DNA from: Spongisporangium articulatum
GTDB lineage: Bacteria; Actinomycetota; Actinomycetes; Actinomycetales; Kineosporiaceae
DNA: 64,000 nt
Assembly (NCBI RefSeq): GCF_044465595.1
Contig: NZ_JBITLV010000004.1
Span: 1-64,000 of the forward strand
Direction of reading: 5' to 3'
This document shows positions 40,428 to 48,993 of this stretch, one piece after another. A program made the translations under genes and the position numbers. Each line of letters opens with the position of its first letter. Position 1 is the first letter of the stretch. A model generated the notes under the pieces. It did not search any database and was not told the DNA's origin. It saw only the letters and a program-made list of their open reading frames with translations.

Positions 40428-41273
40428 GCCGGGGTCGAGCAGTTCCGCGTCGGTGACCCCCAGCGCCAGCAGCGCCTCGCGCTGGGTGGTGCGGGACGAC
40501 GTCCGGCCCGTCGCCGCGTCGGTCGCGGCGGCGACCGCGTCGATCGCCACGTGGGCGGTCACGTCCATGCTGCCGTCCGGTCGTGGCGGCACGGCCCGCC
40601 CCGCCCGGAACCCGGTGAGACTGCCCTCGGGGGGACGGTTCTCGCGGGTGTGCGCGTAGTCCACGGCCAGCCCGAGCCGGGCCCCGCCCGCCTGGGCCCG
40701 GGCCAGCAGCCCGGCCCACAGTTCGTCCCGGGGCGTCCCGACCTCCACCCGGTCGCCCTCCTCGCCGCCGGGCCACCACCTCGCCCGCCACGCGTCGTCC
40801 ACCCGCTCGCCCAGCCGTTCCCGCCCGGTGGCGGGCTGCACGAGCACCCGGCGCGGGGCGCCGTCCGCGTCGAGCTCCAGCACCTCGCAGGGGACGACGT
40901 CGAGCAGCTCCCAGCCGACGACCAGCGCACCGGCCCAGGCCCCGGGCGCCACGGCGTCCACCCCCGCCGACCAGCCGATCCCGGCCGGCAGCGACGGCGG
41001 GCGGGCCACGACGTCCACGCCGTGCCGCCGCAGACCCGACCCCGCGAGGGCGGTGAGCAGCTCACCCCGGCCCGCGCCGACGTCCACGACCGCCGAGCAG
41101 CCGTGCCGTCGGGCCAGACGGGTGAGCGCGGCGGCCAGCTCGCGGGGTGCGGCGTGGGTGGCGGTGCGGAAGTGCCCGGCGGGCCCCTCGGGGCGCCGGT
41201 AGAAGCCGTCGGGGCCGTAGAGGGCCTGCTGCCAGGCCGCTCGCCACGACGGCCATCCCTCGTCCGGGTGCAC
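40386..41273 (-). CDS. MidA/NDUFAF7-type SAM-dependent methyltransferase
   Basis: The 295-residue product begins with the family-typical ALYGPDGFYRRPEGPAGHF (about 17-35) and then the SAM-binding VVDVGAGRGELLTAL (about 62-76). The signature GALVVGWELLDVVPCEVLEL (about 114-133) corresponds to the NEFLDALP region of PF02636 proteins. Human NDUFAF7 of this family dimethylates Arg85 of NDUFS2, the NuoD homologue. Here a stand-alone NuoD gene lies 2 kb away, so it is the obvious substrate candidate. The start is GTG 41273 without a clear ribosome-binding site. The end overlaps the YdbT-like gene on the other strand. Confidence 0.8.
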   Translation of the reverse strand: MHPDEGWPSWRAAWQQALYGPDGFYRRPEGPAGHFRTATHAAPRELAAALTRLARRHGCSAVVDVGAGRGELLTALAGSGLRRHGVDVVARPPSLPAGIGWSAGVDAVAPGAWAGALVVGWELLDVVPCEVLELDADGAPRRVLVQPATGRERLGERVDDAWRARWWPGGEEGDRVEVGTPRDELWAGLLARAQAGGARLGLAVDYAHTRENRPPEGSLTGFRAGRAVPPRPDGSMDVTAHVAIDAVAAATDAATGRTSSRTTQREALLALGVTDAELLDPGSLGGFAWLESSLV

Positions 41274-41283
41274 GTTGCAACGT
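41272..41283. promoter_or_regulatory. 12-bp palindrome in a divergent promoter region
   Basis: ACGTTGCAACGT is a perfect palindrome overlapping the methyltransferase start codon, in the 99-bp gap before the SGNH hydrolase gene. It may be an operator. Confidence 0.35.
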
Positions 41284-41372
41284 TAGAGCTACCGCGAACC
41301 TGGACGCTTCATGTGACCTTCCGTAGTACTTCAGGAAGTGACGCCGGAAATCGTCTACGCACCGTTACCTTC

Positions 41373-42137
41373 ATGAGAGTGAGGACACGGATTGTCGCGA
41401 TGGTGGGTGTGATCACCCTGGTCGCGGTCGCGCTGAGTATCCGGCCCCTGGTGTTCGGCGGGAACTCGGGGGCCGCGTCGGTCGCGGCGGTGACGAGCGC
41501 GTCGGCCACGCCGTCGGCGTCCTCCTCGGCGTCGTCCACGAGCAACTCGCTCACGACCCGCGCCCTGTCGAACACCGTGTCCTCGGAGACCGTCGTCGTG
41601 GGCCTCGGTGACTCGATCACGTTCCGGCCGCAGTCCTGGTTCCGGCAGACGTGCTCGATCGGGCTGATCGGGGACTGCCTCGACGCGGGCATCGTCGGCA
41701 ACACCACCCTGCAGATGTACGCGCGGTTCCAGACCGACGTGGTCGGTGCCGGGGCCGACGTGATGGTGCTGATGGGCGGCACCAACGACATGCGGCACGG
41801 CGCGAGCACCGCGCAGATCCTCAAGCGGCTCAAGCGCCTGGTCGCCGCCGCGCACGAGAACGGCATCGCCGTCGTCCTGGCCACCGTGCCGGCCCGCGAC
41901 GGGGCGAAGGCCGGTCAGCAGGTGCTGGCGCTCAACCGGGCGATCCGGAGGTGGGCGGCGGCCGCCGACCTGCCGCTGCTGGACATGTACGGCGCGGTGG
42001 GCACCAAGTCCGGCACGTACCAGGCGGGCCTCACCGACGACGGGCTGCACCCCAACGTCGCGGGGTTCACCCGGATGGCCGCGATCGCCGAGGCGAAGCT
42101 GCCCGGGCTGCTCCAGGAAGCCCTGGCCGCGCAGTAA
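41373..42137 (+). CDS. secreted SGNH/GDSL-family hydrolase
   Basis: This 254-residue protein has an N-terminal membrane or signal segment (IVAMVGVITLVAVALSIRPL) and a Ser/Ala-rich linker (about 35-62). The SGNH core follows: block I VVGLGDSITF (about 71-80), block II glycine in GIVGNTT, block III MGGTNDMR (about 133-140) and block V DGLHPNVAGF (about 223-232). It should be an extracytoplasmic esterase or lipase; the substrate is unknown. The start is ATG 41373, with no clear ribosome-binding site. Confidence 0.88.
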   Translation: MRVRTRIVAMVGVITLVAVALSIRPLVFGGNSGAASVAAVTSASATPSASSSASSTSNSLTTRALSNTVSSETVVVGLGDSITFRPQSWFRQTCSIGLIGDCLDAGIVGNTTLQMYARFQTDVVGAGADVMVLMGGTNDMRHGASTAQILKRLKRLVAAAHENGIAVVLATVPARDGAKAGQQVLALNRAIRRWAAAADLPLLDMYGAVGTKSGTYQAGLTDDGLHPNVAGFTRMAAIAEAKLPGLLQEALAAQ

Positions 42138-42140
42138 GCC

Positions 42141-42872
42141 TTACTGGGCGGCGGGTTTCCGCAGCACCACGGCGACGTCGGTGACGGAGAACAGGAAGCG
42201 GCCCTCGGCGGCGAACGTGGCCAGCCCCTCGACCCAGGCGGTGGCCCGTTTCGTCAGCTCGGGGTCGTCCTTCGCGGCGGCCAGCACGCCCATCGCCACC
42301 TTCCAGCTCACCGACCCCTTGTCGAAGCGGCGGTGGCAGTCGGCCCAGGTGTGCACGCCGTCCAGCTCGAACTCGGTGCTCAGCGCGAGCCCGAGCAGCT
42401 TGCGGCCCATGAAGCCGTCGGCGCGCTCGGCCCAGCGCGGCACGACGGACACGAACCGGTCGACCAGGGTGCGGGTGAGGACGTCGTCGGGGCTGGCGAA
42501 AAGGGCCGTGTCCCAGTCGCTGTGGGCGAACACCAGGACACCGCCCGGTTTCAGCACCCGGTAGCACTCGGCCAGGTGGGCGGCCGGGTCGGCCAGGTGT
42601 TCGGCCACGTTCAGCGAGATCGCGCGGTCCAGCGCGGAATCCGGGAACGGCAGCGGCTCGTCGAGGTCGGCGATCACGGAACGGACCCGCGCGTCGTGCA
42701 GGATCTCGTCGTCCAGCGACGAGGCCGAGTCGATGGCGTGCACCCGGGTCGGCTCCGGGGCGACGGCCAGCATGGCCCGGACCGTGCGGCCCATTCCGGT
42801 CGCGAAGTCGGCGATCTCGAGCCCGGGCCGGTCGAGTTCGGCCAGCTCGGCGATGCGTTCGTGGCGACCCAT
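42141..42872 (-). CDS. class I SAM-dependent methyltransferase
   Basis: This 243-residue enzyme has the Rossmann SAM-binding fold: motif I EIADFATGMGRTVRAMLAVA (about 18-37), an acidic residue at the end of beta 2 (VHAIDSASS), motif II ADLDEPLPFPDSALDRAISL, and CYRVLKPGGVLVFAHSD. The last matches the ubiquinone/menaquinone methyltransferase and small-molecule methyltransferase group. The substrate is unknown. It is convergent with the SGNH gene, three bases apart. Confidence 0.85.
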   Translation of the reverse strand: MGRHERIAELAELDRPGLEIADFATGMGRTVRAMLAVAPEPTRVHAIDSASSLDDEILHDARVRSVIADLDEPLPFPDSALDRAISLNVAEHLADPAAHLAECYRVLKPGGVLVFAHSDWDTALFASPDDVLTRTLVDRFVSVVPRWAERADGFMGRKLLGLALSTEFELDGVHTWADCHRRFDKGSVSWKVAMGVLAAAKDDPELTKRATAWVEGLATFAAEGRFLFSVTDVAVVLRKPAAQ

Positions 42873-42966
42873 GCGTGCACCTTAGAGCCGCCGTGCGCCG
42901 AGTGTGACGCGCACGCGTCCTTCGAGGCCCGCCGGTCCGCACCGGCGCCACGCGCGGCGCGGCACG

Positions 42967-43128
42967 AGTGCCCTGCGCACGAAGTCTCTTGACACTCCGC
43001 GCACGCAGGCGCGCGCCTCGCGGCGTTGTCGTCCTCGCACAGGGCTCCGCCCTGAGCTTCGCCCTCCGCCTTGCGATGCATCACGCCTGCCCGCGCCCAG
43101 TGTCAAGGGACTTCGTGCGCAGGGCACT
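42967..43128. repeat. 162-bp element with 30-bp terminal inverted repeats
   Basis: Ends 42967-42996 and 43099-43128 are reverse complements at 29 of 30 positions, starting AGTGCCCTGCGCACGAAGTC. The interior is GC-rich, with further partial complementarity. It lies between a divergent methyltransferase gene and the DUF2520 gene, ending 11 bases before the latter's start. It has the look of a MITE or REP-like palindromic element. I see no clear target-site duplication. Confidence 0.7.
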
Positions 43129-43139
43129 AGCCTGGGTCC

Positions 43140-44075
43140 GTGGACAACCCGAGCAAGCGGCCGGGGCGGCTCGGCGTCGGCGTCATCGGGGCCGGGAAGG
43201 TCGGCGCCGTGCTGGGTTCCGCCCTGCGCGCGGCCGGGCATGCGGTCGTCGGGGTGAGCGCGGTGTCGGCGCGCAGCCTCGACCGGGCCGAGGTGATGCT
43301 GCCCGGCGTCCCGGTGCTCGAGGTCCCGGTGGTGGTCGAGCGGGCCGAACTGGTGCTGCTCGCCGTCCCCGACGACGCCCTGCCCGGGCTTGTCGAGGGC
43401 CTCGCCGAGACGAACACGTGGCAGCCGGGGCAGCTCGTCGTGCACACGTCGGGCCGCTACGGCTGGCGGGTGCTCGAGCCCGCCGTCGCCCAGGGCGCCA
43501 TCCCCTTGGCCCTGCACCCGGCGATGACCTTCACCGGCACCAGCCTCGACCTGACCCGGCTCACCGGTGCCTGCTTCGGCGTCACGGCGCCCGCCGCCGT
43601 TCTGCCGATCGCCCAGGCCCTGGTCGTCGAAATGGGCTCCGAACCGTTCGTGATCGACGAGGAGCAGCGCGGTCTCTACCACGCGGCCCTCGCTCACGGC
43701 GCGAACCACCTCGTCACGCTGGTCGCCCAGGCCACGCAGCTGCTCGGCCAGGCCGGTGTCGAGAACCCGGCCCGGCTGATCGGGCCGCTGCTGGACGCCG
43801 CCCTGGACAACGCGCTGGAACGCGGCGAGCAGGCGCTGACCGGCCCGGTGGCCCGCGGCGACGCCGGCACGGTGCGCGCCCACCTGGAGGCGATCCGCCG
43901 GGCGTCGGGCCCGGACCAGGACATCGTCGCCACCTACCGGGCGCTGGCCCGCGCGACCGCCGACCGGGCCCTGGCCGGTGGGCGGCTCCGGCCGGAGCAG
44001 GCCGAGAGCCTCCTCGATGCGCTCATGGGACCCAGTGACCTACGAGACGCCGACGAACGCCCGCCGGGCGAGTAG
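43140..44075 (+). CDS. Rossmann-fold DUF2520 protein
   Basis: This 311-residue oxidoreductase-like protein has an N-terminal NAD(P)-binding motif (GVIGAGKVGAVLGSALRAAG, about 13-32), a middle with LHPAMTF (about 122-128), and a C-terminal helical dimerisation domain (DUF2520). The family lies next to panC in actinobacteria (Rv3603c), so a link to pantothenate synthesis has been considered, but no reaction is known to me. The start is GTG 43140, and panC begins 10 bases after the stop. Confidence 0.88.
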   Translation: MDNPSKRPGRLGVGVIGAGKVGAVLGSALRAAGHAVVGVSAVSARSLDRAEVMLPGVPVLEVPVVVERAELVLLAVPDDALPGLVEGLAETNTWQPGQLVVHTSGRYGWRVLEPAVAQGAIPLALHPAMTFTGTSLDLTRLTGACFGVTAPAAVLPIAQALVVEMGSEPFVIDEEQRGLYHAALAHGANHLVTLVAQATQLLGQAGVENPARLIGPLLDAALDNALERGEQALTGPVARGDAGTVRAHLEAIRRASGPDQDIVATYRALARATADRALAGGRLRPEQAESLLDALMGPSDLRDADERPPGE

Positions 44076-44085
44076 GTTCTCAGGC

Positions 44086-44952
44086 GTGAGCACCCCGATG
44101 CTGGCTCTGACCCGGCCGGAGCTGGCCGCAGCGCGCCAGGCCCTGACGGGCCGGGTGGCGGTGGTGATGACGATGGGCGCCCTGCACGAGGGCCACGTCG
44201 AGCTGATCCGCCAGGCGCGCAAGCAGGCCGACTCCGTGATCGTCACGATCTTCCTCAACCCGCTGCAGTTCGGCGCCGGGGAGGACCTGGCCAAGTACCC
44301 GCGCACGTTCGAGAACGACCTCGAGCTGTGCACCCACGAGGGCGTCGACCTGGTCTTCCACCCCAGCCCCGACCAGATGTACCCCGACGGCGACCCGGGG
44401 GTCCGGGTCACGGCGGGGGCGCTGGGCGAGAAGCTGGAGGGCGCGAGCCGGCCGGGCCACTTCGACGGCGTGCTGACCGTCGTGGCCAAGCTGCTGCACC
44501 TGACGAAACCCGACATGGCGTTCTTCGGCCAGAAGGACGCACAGCAGCTGCTGCTGATCCGGCAGATGGTCCGCGACCTCGACTTCGGTTGCGAGATCGT
44601 CGCCGTGCCGACGGTGCGTGAGCCCGACCGGCTGGCGATGAGCAGCCGCAACACCTACCTGACCGACCTCGACCGCGAGGTGGCGCTGGCGCTGTCCCGG
44701 GCGCTGGCCGCGGGGGAGGACGCCAGCCCGGAGGGGGCCAGCGCGATCCGCCGGGCGGCCCGCGAGGTGTTGGTCCGCGAGCCGTTGCTGCTGGTCGACT
44801 ACCTGGTCCTGGTCCACCCGGAGACGCTCGACGACGTCCCCGAGTGGTACCGCGGCGACGCGCTGCTGGCCGTCGCCGCGAAGGTGGGTCGCACCCGGTT
44901 GATCGACAACGTGCCGGTCGTCGTCGGCCGCCCCGGCGGCCCGAGCGCGTGA
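44086..44952 (+). CDS. panC: pantothenate synthetase
   Basis: This 288-residue enzyme joins pantoate and beta-alanine with ATP. It shows VVMTMGALHEGHVELIR (HIGH-like motif, about 27-36), IFLNPLQFGAGEDLAKYPR, the central PGHFDGVLTVVAKLL and FFGQKDAQQLLLIR, and the KMSKS-like MSSRNTYLT. GTG 44086 gives the family-typical N-terminus. panD, which often follows in actinobacteria, is absent, and nadB overlaps the stop by GTGA. Confidence 0.96.
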   Translation: MSTPMLALTRPELAAARQALTGRVAVVMTMGALHEGHVELIRQARKQADSVIVTIFLNPLQFGAGEDLAKYPRTFENDLELCTHEGVDLVFHPSPDQMYPDGDPGVRVTAGALGEKLEGASRPGHFDGVLTVVAKLLHLTKPDMAFFGQKDAQQLLLIRQMVRDLDFGCEIVAVPTVREPDRLAMSSRNTYLTDLDREVALALSRALAAGEDASPEGASAIRRAAREVLVREPLLLVDYLVLVHPETLDDVPEWYRGDALLAVAAKVGRTRLIDNVPVVVGRPGGPSA

Positions 44953-46661
44953 GCGTGGCGAACCGGCCGGTCCCGCACCTCGGTACCCGCCTCGCGGCCC
45001 CCGCGCCCGGCTGGACGACGCAGGCGGACGTGATCGTGGTCGGGTCCGGGATCGCCGGGCTCACCGCGGCGCTGCGGCTGCGTCGCCGCGTCGACCGGGT
45101 CCTGCTGGTCACCAAGACCGTGCTCGACAGCGGGTCGACCCGCTGGGCGCAGGGCGGCATCGCCGCCGCGCTCGCCCCCGAGGACTCGCCGCAGGAGCAC
45201 CTCGACGACACCCTGGTCGCCGGGGTCGGCCTGTGCGACGAGGACGCCGTCCGCGCCCTGGTCACGGAGGGGCCCGCCCGGGTGCGTGAGCTGGTCGCGC
45301 TCGGGGCCAACTTCGACCGGACGCCGGAGGGCGAGATCGCGCTGACCCGCGAGGGCGGCCACCACCGGGACCGGATCGCGCACGCAGGCGGGGACGCCAC
45401 GGGGGCCGAGATCTCCCGGGCGCTGATCGCCGCGCTCGAGGCGGTGCGGCACGACCCGGGTATCGAGGTGCTGGAGCACGCGGTCGTCCTGGAGATCCTG
45501 ACCGGCCCGGGGCCGCGCGGGGTCCCGGTGGCCTGCGGGGTCACGCTGCACGTGATCGGCGAGGGCAGCCGGGACGGGGTCGGCGCCGCGCTCGGCCGCT
45601 CGGTGGTGCTGGCCACCGGGGGCATCGGGCAGGTGTTCAGCTCGACCACCAACCCCAAGGAGGCGACCGGCGACGGCGTGGCCGCGGCCCTGCGGGCGGG
45701 CGTCGAGATCGCCGACCTCGAGTTCGTCCAGTTCCACCCCACGGTGCTGTGGCTCGGGCACGCGGCCCGCGGCCAGCAACCACTGATCTCCGAGGCGGTC
45801 CGCGGCGAGGGCGCCCTGCTGGTCGACGCGAACGGCGAGCGGTTCATGCCGGCCGTGCACGAGCTGGCCGAGCTCGCCCCGCGGGACGTGGTCGCCAAGG
45901 CGATCGTCCGGCGGATGGCCGCCACCGGCTCCGACCACGTCTTCCTCGACGCCCGGCACCTCGGCCGCGAGTTCCTCGACCGGCGGTTCCCGACCATCGT
46001 CGCCGCGCTGGCCGGGCACGGCTTCAACCTGGCCGAGGACCTGGTGCCCGTGGCGCCCGCGCAGCACTACCACTCGGGCGGCATCCGGGTGGATCCCCGC
46101 GGCCACAGCAGTCTTTCGGGTCTCTACGCGGTCGGTGAGTGTTCGTGCACCGGGGTGCACGGGGCCAACCGGCTGGCCAGCAACTCGCTGCTCGAGGGTC
46201 TGGTGTTCGCGCACCGGATCGCCGACGACGCGGCGCGACGCCTCGACGGGGACCGGATCCGGCAGTACGAGCCCGACGACCCCTCCGCCCGCGCCGGGCG
46301 CGAGGTGCTGCTCCCGGCGACGGCGCGGACCGTCGTCCAGAAGCTGGCCAGTTCCGGCCCGGGCGTGATCCGCACGGCCGACGGGCTGGCCCACGCCGCG
46401 CAGGCGCTGGCCGTCATCCCGGACGACCCGAAGGGCGTCGCCGTGCCGAGCCTCGCGGAGTGGGAGACCAGCAACCTGCACGCCGTCGCCACGGCCTTGA
46501 CGCACGCCGCCGCCCTACGCACCGAGACCCGCGGCGGGCACTACCGCGAGGACTTCCCCGACCGCGACGACGAGCACTGGCGGGGTCGTCTGGTGACCCG
46601 GCTGGTGGGCGTCGGCGAGCTGGAGACCACCTTCGAACCCCTGACGGGAGAACCGCTTTGA
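44949..46661 (+). CDS. nadB: L-aspartate oxidase
   Basis: This 570-residue flavoprotein oxidises aspartate to iminoaspartate, the first de novo NAD step. The FAD-binding motif is VIVVGSGIAGLTAALRLR (about 29-46). It is followed by STRWAQGGIAAALAPEDSP, the active-site region LTREGGHHRDRIAHAGGDAT (about 134-153) and QFHPTVLW. The C-terminal flavin site reads GECSCTGVHGANRLASNSLL. GTG 44949 overlaps the panC stop. nadA is not in the window. Confidence 0.95.
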   Translation: MSVANRPVPHLGTRLAAPAPGWTTQADVIVVGSGIAGLTAALRLRRRVDRVLLVTKTVLDSGSTRWAQGGIAAALAPEDSPQEHLDDTLVAGVGLCDEDAVRALVTEGPARVRELVALGANFDRTPEGEIALTREGGHHRDRIAHAGGDATGAEISRALIAALEAVRHDPGIEVLEHAVVLEILTGPGPRGVPVACGVTLHVIGEGSRDGVGAALGRSVVLATGGIGQVFSSTTNPKEATGDGVAAALRAGVEIADLEFVQFHPTVLWLGHAARGQQPLISEAVRGEGALLVDANGERFMPAVHELAELAPRDVVAKAIVRRMAATGSDHVFLDARHLGREFLDRRFPTIVAALAGHGFNLAEDLVPVAPAQHYHSGGIRVDPRGHSSLSGLYAVGECSCTGVHGANRLASNSLLEGLVFAHRIADDAARRLDGDRIRQYEPDDPSARAGREVLLPATARTVVQKLASSGPGVIRTADGLAHAAQALAVIPDDPKGVAVPSLAEWETSNLHAVATALTHAAALRTETRGGHYREDFPDRDDEHWRGRLVTRLVGVGELETTFEPLTGEPL

Positions 46662-46711
46662 CGCACATGACCGGGGTCGATGAGCGCGCCGCCTGGCAGC
46701 CGCGGCGATGA
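46658..46711 (+). CDS. 17-codon bridge ORF between nadB and nadC
   Basis: The ORF encodes MTHMTGVDERAAWQPRR from TTG. TTG overlaps the nadB stop (TTGA, 46658-46661) and its TGA overlaps the nadC start (ATGA, 46708-46711). GGGAG lies before the TTG. Its DERAAWQ matches the nadC N-terminus DEERAAWQ; the DNA words GATGAG and CGCGCCGCCTGGCAG recur 44-47 bases later. It looks like a duplicated nadC start used as a coupling leader. Confidence 0.5.
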   Translation: MTHMTGVDERAAWQPRR

Positions 46712-47682
46712 CGCGCTGGCCCGATGAGGAACGCGCCGCCTGGCAGTCCGGTGCGCGGGAGGCGCTGGTCGAGGCGGGGCTGGACGCGGCCTGGGTGCGC
46801 AACCTGGTGCTGCGCGCGCTCGACGAGGACCTCGGCGGCCGCCCCGACGGCCGCGGGACCGGCCCGTCCCGCGGGGCCGGGCACGACGTGACCACCGAGG
46901 CGACCGTGGCGGCCGACGCGGAGGGCGAGGCGCACCTGGTGGCCCGCGCGGACGGCGTCCTCGGCGGGCTGCCGCTGCTGCCGGTCGTCCTCGCCGAGGT
47001 GGCGGCCTGGCTCGGCCTGCCCGTCCCGTACGCCGACGTGCTGCGCCGCGACGGCGACAGCGTGGTGCGCGGCGACGTGATCGCCGTCCTGCGCGGTCGC
47101 ACCCGGGTGCTGCTGGTGGCGGAACGCACCGCCCTGAACCTGATCTCCCGCTGCTGCGGGATCGCCACTCACACCCGGGCCTGGGCGCGGGAGCTGGAGG
47201 GGACGGGTGCGCGGGTGCTCGACACCCGCAAGACGACGCCCGGCCTGCGGATGCTGGAGAAGTACGCGGTGCGCTGCGGCGGTGGCACCAACAAGCGGAT
47301 GGGTCTCTACGACGTCGCGATGGTGAAGGACAACCACAAGATCGCGGCCGGTTCCATCAAGGAGGCGTACCGGCTCGTCACCGAGCGGTTCCCCGACGTG
47401 GACGTCCAGGTCGAGGTGACCACCCCCGACGAGGCCGTCGAGGCGGTCACCGCGGGGGCCGCCTTCCTCCTGTGCGACAACATGTCCGTGGAGGTCCTGG
47501 CCGAGACCGTGCGCCGGGCCCGGGCCGCCGCCCCGGTCGGCGTGGTGGTCGAGCTCGAGGCCACCGGCGGGCTCACGCTCCCGGTGGCGAACGCCTACGC
47601 GCGCACCGGCGTCGACTACCTCTCCGTCGGCGCGCTCACCCACTCCTCCCCGATCCTCGACGTCGCCCTCGACCTCGTCTGA
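46708..47682 (+). CDS. nadC: nicotinate-nucleotide pyrophosphorylase (quinolinate phosphoribosyltransferase)
   Basis: This 324-residue enzyme converts quinolinate and PRPP to nicotinate mononucleotide. Family features are LRALDEDLGG...HDVTTEATV, AERTALNLISRCCGIATHTR (about 131-150), LDTRKTTPGLRMLEKYAVRC (about 171-190) and NDNHK-like VKDNHK. The PRPP-binding VELEATGGLTLPVANAYART also appears. The ATG is coupled to the small upstream ORF. Its stop is directly next to that of the convergent glycosyltransferase gene (TGATCA), leaving no room for a terminator. Confidence 0.95.
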   Translation: MTRWPDEERAAWQSGAREALVEAGLDAAWVRNLVLRALDEDLGGRPDGRGTGPSRGAGHDVTTEATVAADAEGEAHLVARADGVLGGLPLLPVVLAEVAAWLGLPVPYADVLRRDGDSVVRGDVIAVLRGRTRVLLVAERTALNLISRCCGIATHTRAWARELEGTGARVLDTRKTTPGLRMLEKYAVRCGGGTNKRMGLYDVAMVKDNHKIAAGSIKEAYRLVTERFPDVDVQVEVTTPDEAVEAVTAGAAFLLCDNMSVEVLAETVRRARAAAPVGVVVELEATGGLTLPVANAYARTGVDYLSVGALTHSSPILDVALDLV

Positions 47683-48816
47683 TCACGAACTGGGGGGCGC
47701 GAGCTGTTCGTAGAGGCGGCGCAGGGCCTCGCAGATCTGGACCCGCTCGTTCCAGCGTTCGGTCGGTTCGGCGCGCGTCTCGTGACCGGTCTCGATCAGC
47801 GCCGACAGTGCCGCGGCCAGCGACCCGACGTGCGGGATGCCCTCGGCCGTGACCTCGTAGGTGGGCGACTCGCGCTGCACCGACGCGGGCGTGTCCGCCG
47901 GCATCAGCGCCGCGGTGCCCAGGTCGTAGCACGCCTCGGGCCAGATCGAGTGCGAACCCGGCAGCGGCGGCACGAACGACGCGTCGAGCGAGAACAGGTG
48001 GTCCCACAGCTGGCTGTCGTTCAGCGGCTTGTGGGCCCGCAACACCCCGCCGCCGGCGGAAACCGCCTTCTCCAGCTGGCGGATCGTGGGGGCCGCGTAG
48101 CGCGCCGACTCGGGGTCGAGCAGGTGATCGTGCACGTGCGCGACGACGTGCACGCCGTCGACCTGCTTGGCGGCGTCCATCAGCGCCTCGACGACGGCCA
48201 CCGGGTCGACGGGCGAACGCAGGCTGCCCAACTGGGCGCCGACCAGCAGTGAGCCGGGCCGCCGGTGCGCGCGTTCCTGCCGCATCCGGACGAAGTCGAC
48301 GACGTGCGGGTGCGGCAGCACGCCGGCCTCGACGCCCCAGCGGCGCTGGATCTCCGCGGCGGCCATCGGCGTCAGCGTGATGACCCGGTCGGCGGACCGC
48401 ACCAGCACGTCGAGCTGCTCGTCGAACAGCCCGTCGGCGGCCGTGCCGGACAGGAAGTCGGCCGAGTGCGGGTCGGTCAGGTGGTAGGCCGTGAAGACCA
48501 GCGGACGACCGGCGGCCCGGACGACGTCCACGGCCTCCTGCACGTCCTGCGCGGTGGCCGGCGGCGGCACGGCCTGGACATGGACGACGTCGAACTCCTC
48601 GACGTGCGCCTCGAGCCAGTGCTTGGTGAAGGACGGCGGACGCGGGGAGGGCGGGGCCCCTACCGGGGCGACGGTCGGGCGGTGGACGCCGTCCACACCC
48701 TCCGGATGGCTCAGGTGACGGACGTACACACCGCGACCCGGGAGGGCGGCGACGGTGATGACGTCACGACCGGTCCACTCCGGGGAGGCGCGTCGGCGAC
48801 GACGGGAGGGTGACAT
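47683..48816 (-). CDS. GT4-like glycosyltransferase
   Basis: The product has 377 residues. The N-terminal domain has a glycine-rich start (AALPGRGVYVRHLSHP) and a middle with FDVVHVQAVPPPATAQDVQE (about 77-96). The second domain contains GVLPHPHVVDFVRM and PGSHSIWPEACYDLGTAALM (about 296-315), the latter near the E-x7-E donor-site region of GT4 enzymes. The nucleotide sugar and acceptor are unknown. ATG 48816 has GGAG eight bases upstream. coaX, usual after nadC in related genomes, is missing here. Confidence 0.8.
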   Translation of the reverse strand: MSPSRRRRRASPEWTGRDVITVAALPGRGVYVRHLSHPEGVDGVHRPTVAPVGAPPSPRPPSFTKHWLEAHVEEFDVVHVQAVPPPATAQDVQEAVDVVRAAGRPLVFTAYHLTDPHSADFLSGTAADGLFDEQLDVLVRSADRVITLTPMAAAEIQRRWGVEAGVLPHPHVVDFVRMRQERAHRRPGSLLVGAQLGSLRSPVDPVAVVEALMDAAKQVDGVHVVAHVHDHLLDPESARYAAPTIRQLEKAVSAGGGVLRAHKPLNDSQLWDHLFSLDASFVPPLPGSHSIWPEACYDLGTAALMPADTPASVQRESPTYEVTAEGIPHVGSLAAALSALIETGHETRAEPTERWNERVQICEALRRLYEQLAPPSS

Positions 48817-48993
48817 CAGGTCGACTCCAGCGGGACTTGCGGTCAGCAGGCCGCTCGCACCGTTTCTGGACGAGATGGTCACCATACGACGATCACCCTC
48901 GGCTTCTCGAGATGGACTGGTCAGGGACCGGGCTGTCGATCAAGGGTGGCATCTGGAGTCGCAAACCGCCCGTCGAGGAAAGATCCTCTAGGG

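Noticed and set aside
42882..43883. Leftward frame antisense to the DUF2520 gene
   Set aside because: It is the GC-skewed shadow of a well-recognised gene and runs through the inverted-repeat element, with low-complexity residues throughout.
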